A DNA stretch of 64,000 nt from contig CAVYWS010000008.1 of NCBI GenBank assembly GCA_963772265.1, forward strand, positions 46,899 through 110,898. Direction: 5' to 3'. This document shows positions 58,058 through 64,000 of the stretch, piece after piece. Every line of letters begins with the position of its first letter. Position 1 is the stretch's first letter. The notes under the pieces were generated by a model, which worked only from the letters and a program-made list of their open reading frames with translations, was not told where the DNA came from and searched no databases. This DNA is from Mayfieldus sp963772265. Lineage in GTDB: Bacteria > Actinomycetota > Thermoleophilia > Solirubrobacterales > 70-9. The translations under genes were made by a program, and so were the position numbers.

Positions 58058-58910
58058 ATGCCTGACGCGACCAGCGCCTCCACCGGCCTGGCGAGGATCG
58101 AGGCCGCCTTCGCCGCCGCCCGCCAGGACGGCCGCGCGGCGCTGATGCCCTACATGATGGGCTGCTTCCCCGATCGAGATGGGGCGGTCGAGGTCGCGAG
58201 GGCCTACGCCGACGCGGGCGCCGACCTGGTCGAGCTCGGGGTGCCGTTCTCCGACCCACTCGCCGACGGGCCGGTGATCCACGCCGCCGCCACCGCGGCG
58301 CTGGAGCGGGGCGCCGATCTCGACGGCGCCCTGCAGCGCCTGCGCCGCGATCGGCGAAGGCGTCCCCTCGGTCGCGATGTGTTACGTGAACATGATCCTG
58401 GCGCTCGGCCCGCGCCGCTTCGCCGGCCGCCTTGCCGCCGCCGGCGCGTCGGGGGTGATCGTCCCCGACCTTCCGCTCGAGGAGTCGAGCGAGCTCGCGG
58501 CCGCCCTGGATGCCGAGGGACTGGCGCTGGTTCCGCTGGTTGCGCCGACCACGCCGCCGCAGCGGCGGAGGGCGATCTGCGAGGCGGCGCGCGGCTTCGT
58601 CTACGTCGTCTCGGTCGCCGGGGTCACCGGCGAGCGCGTCGAGCTGCCGCCGGGGCTGACCGAGCTCGTCAGCAGCGCGCGCGATGAGTCCGAGGTCCCC
58701 GTCGCGGTCGGCTTCGGGATCGGCACGCCGGAGCAGGCCGCCGCCGTCGGCGAAGTCGCAGACGGAGTGATCATCGGCACCCGACTGGTGCGCGCGGTCG
58801 CCGAGGCGGAGGATGCCGCGGCGGGCGCCGCCGCCGCGGCGGCGTTCCTGCGCGACGTACGCGCTGCCCTCGAAAGCGGATCAGGCATCCGACGATCCCC
58901 GCGCACCTGA
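58058..58910 (+). CDS. trpA: Tryptophan synthase alpha subunit (one indel)
   Basis: Cleaves indole-glycerol phosphate and channels indole to TrpB. LMPYMMGCFPDRDGAVEVAR, then GADLVELGVPFSDPLADGPV (catalytic Glu and the PFSDP loop) lie in the first frame. After an inserted base near 58340 the second frame gives MCYVNMILALG, GVIVPDLPLEES (second catalytic Asp) and VGFGIGTPEQAAAVG. About 283 residues. It is set 154 bases from trpB, unusual for genes that normally overlap or nearly touch. Confidence 0.93.
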
Positions 58911-58943
58911 ATGACGCGCGTGGCCGCCGCATGACTCATCTAG
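58911..58943. repeat. Repeat element after trpA
   Basis: This segment looks like the head copy (57925-57948) joined directly to the tail copy (58036-58057), lacking the roughly 90 bases that separate them upstream. It ends in the TAGGAT box used by the following gene. Confidence 0.45.
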
Positions 58944-58946
58944 GAT
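58941..58946 (+). promoter_or_regulatory. -10-like box of the small gene after trpA
   Basis: TAGGAT lies 8 bases before ATG 58955. Confidence 0.35.
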
Positions 58947-58954
58947 TGCGGCCG

Positions 58955-59116
58955 ATGACCCTGGTCGTGACCCTGTTCCTGGCCCTCGCGGCGACGGTGA
59001 TCTCCTACGCCTTCGGGCAGGGAGGCCCGGTCGCGGGCCTCGTCTTCTTCGCGATCCTGCTCGTCGGCTCGATCGTCAAGCTCAGCGAGCCGATTCGCGA
59101 GCGCCTGCGTCCCTAG
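58955..59116 (+). CDS. Small two-span membrane protein
   Basis: 53 residues: MTLVVTLFLALAATVISYAF, a Gly-Gln-Gly-Gly turn, a second span (AGLVFFAILLVGSIVKL) and a charged end. ATG 58955 is preferred over 58931 because the box at 58941 would lie inside the longer version. Unknown function; hairpin two-span proteins of this size are common in actinobacteria. Confidence 0.55.
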   Translation: MTLVVTLFLALAATVISYAFGQGGPVAGLVFFAILLVGSIVKLSEPIRERLRP

Positions 59117-59128
59117 GCCGTTCGCGGG

Positions 59129-59946
59129 TCAGGCCCGCGTCGCCACCGTTCGCAGGTATTCGGCCTCGACGACCATCGCCCGCTCGCCGGCCGTGTTCCA
59201 GCGCCCGAGCAGCTCGCGGAGGGCCGCGTCCAGCGCCTCCGCGCCCTCCTCGCCGACCCGCTCGAAGGCGACTTTGGTGGGACCGAAGTAGGTGCGGAAG
59301 TAGTCGATGAAGTGATCGGGCGAGCGGAAGACCTCCTTGACCGTCCCCCGGTCTACCTCCAGGTCGGAGATCCCGTTTCCGAACAGCTCGCGCAGGTGGT
59401 CCTCGGTGCCCCAGAGGAGCGGGGGCTGAACCCCGGGCGGAGGAGGGGCCTGCTTGGCCACCGCCTTGAAGAAGTCACCGACGAAGCCGTCGGGAGTCCA
59501 GCTGGCCAGGCCGATCCGGCCACCTGGCTTGCAGACCCGAGCAGCTCACCGGCCGCCCTCGGATGGTCGGGGGTGAACATCACCCCGAAGCTCGACAGAA
59601 CGACGTCGAAGGAGGCGTCGTCGAAGGGCAGGCTCTCCGCGTCGCCCTCGACGAATTCGATATCGACCCGCTCCGCCGCCGCCCGCTCGCGGCCGCGCTC
59701 GAGCAACTCCGGAACGTAGTCGAGCCCGACCGTGTTGCCCCACGCATGCCGCGCCGCGGGGATCGTGGTGTTGCCGCTTCCGCAGGCGACGTCGAGCACC
59801 CGCTCGTCGGGAAGGATCCGGGCGGCGTCCACTAGGTCCTCGCCGACTCGGTTGATCAGGCCGGCGACCATCGAGAAGTCACCCTGCGCCCAGGTCTTCT
59901 GCTGCACTCCCTTCACGGCCTCCAGGTCGACCGTTTGTTCACCCAT
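59129..59946 (-). CDS. Class I SAM-dependent methyltransferase (one indel)
   Basis: About 270 residues. MGEQTVDLEAVKGVQQKTWA, the SAM loop VLDVACGSGNTTIPAARHA, FVEGDAESLPFDDASFDVVL and FGVMFTPDHPRAAGELL. A one-base loss near 59537 then joins to VCKPGGRIGLASWTPDGFVG and a C-terminal domain (LRELFGNGISDLEVDRGTVK; PDHFIDYFRTYFGPT). UbiE/Erg6-like methyltransferase of unknown substrate. GGAGGAGAT before ATG 59946 sets the start. Divergent from pfkA. Confidence 0.82.
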
Positions 59947-60039
59947 ATCTCCTCCGCCTTCGGGGATCTGTCCCCGTGAGCCTAGCCTCCTCTCGGCGAC
60001 GACGAGCGTGCGTTGGGTCACGCCGCCACCCCACGCAGG

Positions 60040-60045
60040 TACAGT
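60040..60045 (+). promoter_or_regulatory. -10 box of the phosphofructokinase gene
   Basis: TACAGT ends 6 bases before the ATG, a leaderless spacing. Confidence 0.45.
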
Positions 60046-60051
60046 CGCTGA

Positions 60052-61078
60052 ATGCGGTTAGGAGTGCTCACCGGCGGCGGGGATTGCCCGGGGCTGAACG
60101 CGGTGATCAGGGCGATCGTCCGCAAGGGCGTCGCCGCAGTACGGACACGAGTTCGTTGGCTTTCGCGACGGCTGGCGCGGTCCGCTGGAGGGCGACTACA
60201 GGCCGCTGGGGGTCCCCGAAGTTCGGGGGATCCTGCCCCGCGGGGGAACGATCCTGGGCTCGTCGCGGACCAACCCGATGGACGCCGAGGGGGGCGTCGA
60301 GAGGATCGTCGCCAACCTGGCCGCGGAGCGGGTCGAGGGCCTGATCGCGATCGGCGGCGAGGACACGCTCGGCGTCGCGACCAAGCTCGGGGACCGCGGT
60401 GTCAACGTCGTCGGCGTTCCGAAGACGATCGACAACGATCTCGGCGCCACCGACTACACCTTCGGCTTCGACACCGCGGTCAACATCGCGATGGAGGCGA
60501 TCGACCGCCTGCACACGACTGCGGAGAGCCACCACCGGGTCCTGATCATCGAGGTGATGGGCCGACACGCCGGCTGGATCGCCTTTCACGCCGGGCTCGC
60601 CGGGGGCGCGAACGTGATCTTGATCCCGGAGCACCAGTTCGACCTCGATCAGGTCTGCCACTACATCGAGACTCGCTTCGAGAGCCAGTACTCGCCGATC
60701 ATCGTCGTCTCCGAGGGCGCCGAGCCGAAGGGCGGGGTGCCGGAGACCCAGGCGGCGCCCAAGGACGAGTTCGGGCACGTGCGCCTCGGCGGCATCGCGC
60801 ACTGGCTCGAGGGCGAGATCGAGCGCCGCACCGGCAAGGAGGCCCGCGCGACCGTGCTCGGCCACGTCCAGCGCGGCGGCACTCCGACCGCGTTCGACCG
60901 GGTGCTGGCGACGCGCTTCGGTCTGCACGCGATCGACGCCGCCGACGTCGGCGAGTGGGGCAAGATGACCTCGCTGCGCGGCACCGAGATCGAGCTTGTC
61001 GACCTGACCGAGGCGACGGCCGAGCTGAAGCTCGTGCCGGAGTCGCTGTACCGGGAGGCCGAGGTGTTCTTCGGGTGA
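60052..61078 (+). CDS. pfp: Phosphofructokinase, probably pyrophosphate-dependent (one indel)
   Basis: Phosphorylates fructose 6-phosphate. LGVLTGGGDCPGLNAVIRAI begins the protein; after an inserted base near 60137 it continues YGHEFVGFRDGWRGPLEGDY, GGTILGSSRTNP, AIGGEDTLG, GVPKTIDNDLGATDYTFGFD, IEVMGRHAGWIAFH and GHVQRGGTPTAFDRVLATRF, about 341 residues. The Asp in GGED and the Lys in PKTIDND occupy the positions (Gly104 and Gly124 in the E. coli ATP enzyme) that distinguish PPi-PFKs such as that of Amycolatopsis. Its stop overlaps the next start (GTGA). Confidence 0.92.
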
Positions 61079-62259
61079 AGCCCCGCTGCGCCGCGCTGGC
61101 GGGGATCGTCCTGGCGCTGGCGGTTGGCGGATGCGGCGGTGGGGGAGATGGCGGGCCTGCGACCCTGAGCGTCTACGTCAGCGTGCCGCTGCAGGGGTCC
61201 CGCGCCGCGGCCGGCGCGGCGATCGAGAACGGCGCCCGCCTGGCGCTCGCCGACGCCGGCGGGCGGGTCGGGGAGCTGCGGGTGCGGGCGGTCTACCTGG
61301 ACGACTCCGGACCGGGAGGTTGGACGATCGCCCGCGCGGCCGCCAACGCCCGCCGCGCGGCGGAGGACTCGAGCTCGATCGGCTACCTGGGAGATCTCGA
61401 CTCGGGGGCGACTCGCGCCTCGCTGCCGATCATCAACCAGGCCGAGATCGTGCAGATCTCGCCCGCCAGCACGGCAATCGACCTGACCCGCCTGCCTCCG
61501 GCCGGGAACGCTGACCCGGGCCGCTACCGGCCCGGTGAGCACGAGACGTTCGCTCGCGTCGTACCGGCGGACGACGTCCAGGCACGTGCCGCGGCTCTGT
61601 GGGCCAGCAAGAGGGGGGCCAAGACCTTCGCCGCGCCGGCGGATCGGTCGGCTTTCGGGCGCACGATGTCGGAGGAGTTCGCAGCCGAGGCGCAGGACCT
61701 CGGCCTGCGCCCCTTCTCCGAAAGAGACGTTCGCCGCTCCTTTCCCAACGGCGGGCCGGACGCGATCTACCCGGAACCGTGCCCGGCGCAAAAGGGGTCA
61801 CCCTGCGGATGATCGCCCGCCTCTACGCCGGCAGCGAGGTGTTCGGCTCCGACGCCCTTCTCGACCCGGCCTTCCTGCGGGAGGCGGCGGCGACATCCCT
61901 GGCCGACCGCCTTCACCTGACCTCGCCGTTTCTCGACTCCGTCGCTGCTGCCCCCCGAGGGCCAGCGCTTCCTGCGCGCCTACCGTCGCCGCTTCAGGCG
62001 CCCCGCCGACCCAGCGGCCGCCTACGGATACGAGTCGATGGGACTGCTGCTCGATGCGATTCGCCGCGCCGGGGGCGATGGCGACGACCGCGGGGCGGTG
62101 GCCGACGAGGTGCTCTCGACCCAGGACCGCCGCTCGGTGCTCGGCACCTACTCGATCGACGGCAACGGGGACACCACCCTGGATGGGGTGTCCGGCTACC
62201 GGGTCAGCGACGGCTTGCCGGTCTTCCCGGTCGAGCTGAGCGGCGCCGCGCTGATCTAG
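61075..62259 (+). CDS. Lipoprotein, periplasmic-binding-protein type (two indels)
   Basis: About 394 residues. A signal peptide with lipobox (LALAVGGC) is followed by a branched-chain amino-acid-binding-like fold: LSVYVSVPLQGSRAAAGAAI, NGARLALADAGGRVGELRVR, IGYLGDLDSG, IINQAEIVQISPASTAIDLT. The frame changes near 61795 and 61945 and ends GLLLDAIRRAGGDGDDRGAV and the LGTYSIDGNGDTTL block typical of LivK-like proteins. No permease or ATPase genes are adjacent, so it may sense rather than transport. Translation looks coupled to the phosphofructokinase. Confidence 0.82.
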
Positions 62260-63164
62260 TCCAAGAGGTCGCGCAGGGCCGGCTCGAGCTCGGGGTATTG
62301 GAAGTCGAACCCGAGGTCGAGGGCACGCCGTGGCACCACCCGCTGGCCGCCCTTCACCGTCTCGGCCAGCTCGCGTCCCCGCATCGCGCTGACCGCGAAG
62401 CCGGGCACGGGCATGAATGATGGGCGGTGCAGCACCCGGCCCAGCGCCTTCGAGAACTCGCGGTTGGTGACCGGGTTCGGCGACGAGGCGTTCAGCGTTC
62501 CGCTCACCTCCTCGTTGTCGAGCGCCCAGAGGACGATCGCGACCTCGTCCTCGACGTGGATCCAGGGCAGGTACTGACGGCCGCCGGCGATCGGGCCCCC
62601 GATCCCCAGCTTGAACGGCAGCAGCAACTCCTTCAGCAGGCCCTCGCGGGGGTCGAGGACGGGCGCCGTGCGCAGGATCACCAGCCGGATCGGCAGCTCG
62701 TCGGCCTCGTGGGAGGCCCTTTCCCAAGCCACGGGCACCTCGGCCGCGAACCCTTCGCCGGACGAGGCGGACTCGTCGATGAGCGCGTCACCGCGGTCGC
62801 CGTAGAACCCGACTGCCGACTGGCTGATCAGCACCGCCGGCTTGCTCTCGAGCGACCCGAGGGCATCGACGAGGTTGTGGGTGGCGGTCGTGCGGCTCTC
62901 GAGGATCTGGCGCTTGGCCTCGTCGGTCCAGCGCTGGTTGATCGGCGCGCCAATCAGGTTGACGACCCCATCGACCCCGTCGAAGGCCTCGGCCGGTGGG
63001 CGCTCGAGCGCCGCCTGCCAGGCGAACCAGGTCACCGTCGGGTTGGTCGAGCGCGCCTTCTCCGGGTCGCGGCTCAGTCCGACCACCTCGTCACCGCGCG
63101 CCAGCAGCGCGTCGCAGACGGCCCCGCCGATCAGGCCGCTGGCGCCTGTGACCAGGACTCTCAT
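62256..63164 (-). CDS. NAD-dependent epimerase of the TIGR01777 (SDR39U1) family
   Basis: 302 residues: Rossmann motif RVLVTGASGLIGGAVCDALL, DGVDGVVNLIGAPINQRWTD, catalytic region VLISQSAVGFYGDRGDALID, YLPWIHVEDEVAIVLWALDN and RVVPRRALDLGFDFQYPELE at the end. Members of this atypical SDR family are widespread; in E. coli YfcH and plants one is linked to division or chloroplast growth. It is convergent with the lipoprotein gene, overlapping it by four bases. Confidence 0.88.
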   Translation of the reverse strand: MRVLVTGASGLIGGAVCDALLARGDEVVGLSRDPEKARSTNPTVTWFAWQAALERPPAEAFDGVDGVVNLIGAPINQRWTDEAKRQILESRTTATHNLVDALGSLESKPAVLISQSAVGFYGDRGDALIDESASSGEGFAAEVPVAWERASHEADELPIRLVILRTAPVLDPREGLLKELLLPFKLGIGGPIAGGRQYLPWIHVEDEVAIVLWALDNEEVSGTLNASSPNPVTNREFSKALGRVLHRPSFMPVPGFAVSAMRGRELAETVKGGQRVVPRRALDLGFDFQYPELEPALRDLLD

Positions 63165-63202
63165 CGCCCATGTCCTGTCCCACTGGAGGCGCTGACGAAT
63201 CC

Positions 63203-63611
<409 letters not shown>

Positions 63612-63625
<14 letters not shown>

Positions 63626-63647
63626 GGAACAAGGTGTCCTGCTCCAT
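63612..63647. repeat. Inverted repeat at the malic enzyme / MobC junction
   Basis: ATGGAGCAG (63612-63620) and CTGCTCCAT (63639-63647) are perfect 9-bp inverted arms with an 18-base spacer. They sit where the malic enzyme homology stops and the MobC-like homology begins. Confidence 0.6.
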
Positions 63648-63958
63648 TGACCTGCCCTGCGCGGCCGTCAGCGCCGCCTCGGCGGCATACGCTGCCGTGG
63701 CCCGCCCGGCTCTGCCAGCCGCCGCTTCCAGCAGCGCGTACTCCTCGCCGGTCAGCGAGAACCCCACGCGGTGGCTGCGCTTGGCCTGCTGCCGGGGGCG
63801 GCGTGACCCCTGCGCCTCACCGCGGCCCGCCTTGTCGCCGGTCATGCTCGCCATGTCACACTCCTGGCTGCTTTCAGTTTCCGCGCCAGGCCCGCCGCAC
63901 CTCTTCGGCGCAATGTCCCACTGGGGAATTTCAGGGCAGGGCCCGGAGTATTGGGATC

Positions 63959-63986
63959 AGTGTATGTATAGGCCGCGCACGGTCAA
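63959..63986 (-). promoter_or_regulatory. Promoter of the MobC-like gene with overlapping inverted repeat
   Basis: On the minus strand TTGACC (63981-63986) and TACACT (63959-63964) are separated by 16 bases, close to sigma-70 consensus. Arms TATGTAT (63963-63969) and ATACATA (63986-63992) flank the spacer, a likely operator. The region 63855-64000 is markedly less GC-rich than the chromosome before 63.6 kb and holds no other gene that I can see. Confidence 0.55.
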
Positions 63987-64000
63987 TACATAAAGCTGTT

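Overview
The window is strongly GC-rich, densely coding and laid out like an actinobacterial chromosome. The gene order (folC, ndk, maf, mreBCD, PBP2, rodA, rng, rplU, rpmA, obg, proB, proA, nadD, rsfS), a DivIVA-like coiled-coil protein, SpoIIM-like and GtrA membrane proteins and many apparently leaderless genes point to Actinomycetota, most likely class Thermoleophilia (Solirubrobacterales-like). This placement is inferred from gene content and style; no 16S rRNA is present.

Layout. 1-10.5 kb: end of folC, a zinc-ribbon membrane protein, ndk, maf, then the rod-shape cluster (mreB, mreC, mreD, PBP2, rodA), RNase G/E and ribosomal proteins L21 and L27. 10.5-17 kb: obg, a Nudix hydrolase, proline synthesis (proB, proA), nadD, rsfS and a DivIVA-like protein. 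17-20.7 kb: an accessory-looking patch with a PD-(D/E)XK nuclease reading frame that runs through a tRNA-Ala gene into a Phd-type antitoxin sequence, a SpoIIM-like protein and an ArsR/SRPBCC/VOC operon. 20.7-30.7 kb: leuS, cupin, acylphosphatase, thioesterase, comEA-comEC, two Gly/Pro/Ser-rich secreted or membrane-anchored proteins, holA and rpsT. 30.8-37.2 kb: murJ followed by two paralogous PMT/ArnT-like membrane proteins with a GtrA flippase gene between them. 37.2-48 kb: lepA, small SnoaL-like genes, a HadA/HadB-like dehydratase pair, hrcA-dnaJ-prmA-murI-yqeY-phoH-ybeY-era. 48-59 kb: a PAS-GGDEF protein, then hisIE and a trp cluster (trpE, G, D, C, htrA, trpF, trpB, trpA). 59-62.3 kb: a methyltransferase, a phosphofructokinase carrying pyrophosphate-type signature residues, and a coupled lipoprotein. 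62.3-64 kb: a TIGR01777-type SDR, the 3' fragment of a malic enzyme that ends abruptly at about 63.62 kb, and a truncated MobC-like gene with its own promoter, which marks a junction with mobile DNA or an assembly join.

Two cautions shape the reading. First, about 30 single-base indels interrupt otherwise intact and often essential genes (mreB, proA, leuS, dnaJ, prmA, trpG, trpB, trpA, pfkA and others). Most behave as one-base insertions and reading resumes perfectly in another frame, so I treat them as sequencing or assembly errors and give coordinates for the whole gene. Second, several starts are set by a TANNNT box 6-8 bases before the start codon, as in leaderless actinobacterial transcripts.

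Functionally most of the window is housekeeping: cell elongation and wall precursor export, ribosome assembly and translation quality control, tryptophan, histidine and proline synthesis, and DNA uptake. No rRNA, CRISPR array or complete insertion sequence was seen, and no gap without a gene exceeds 300 bases.
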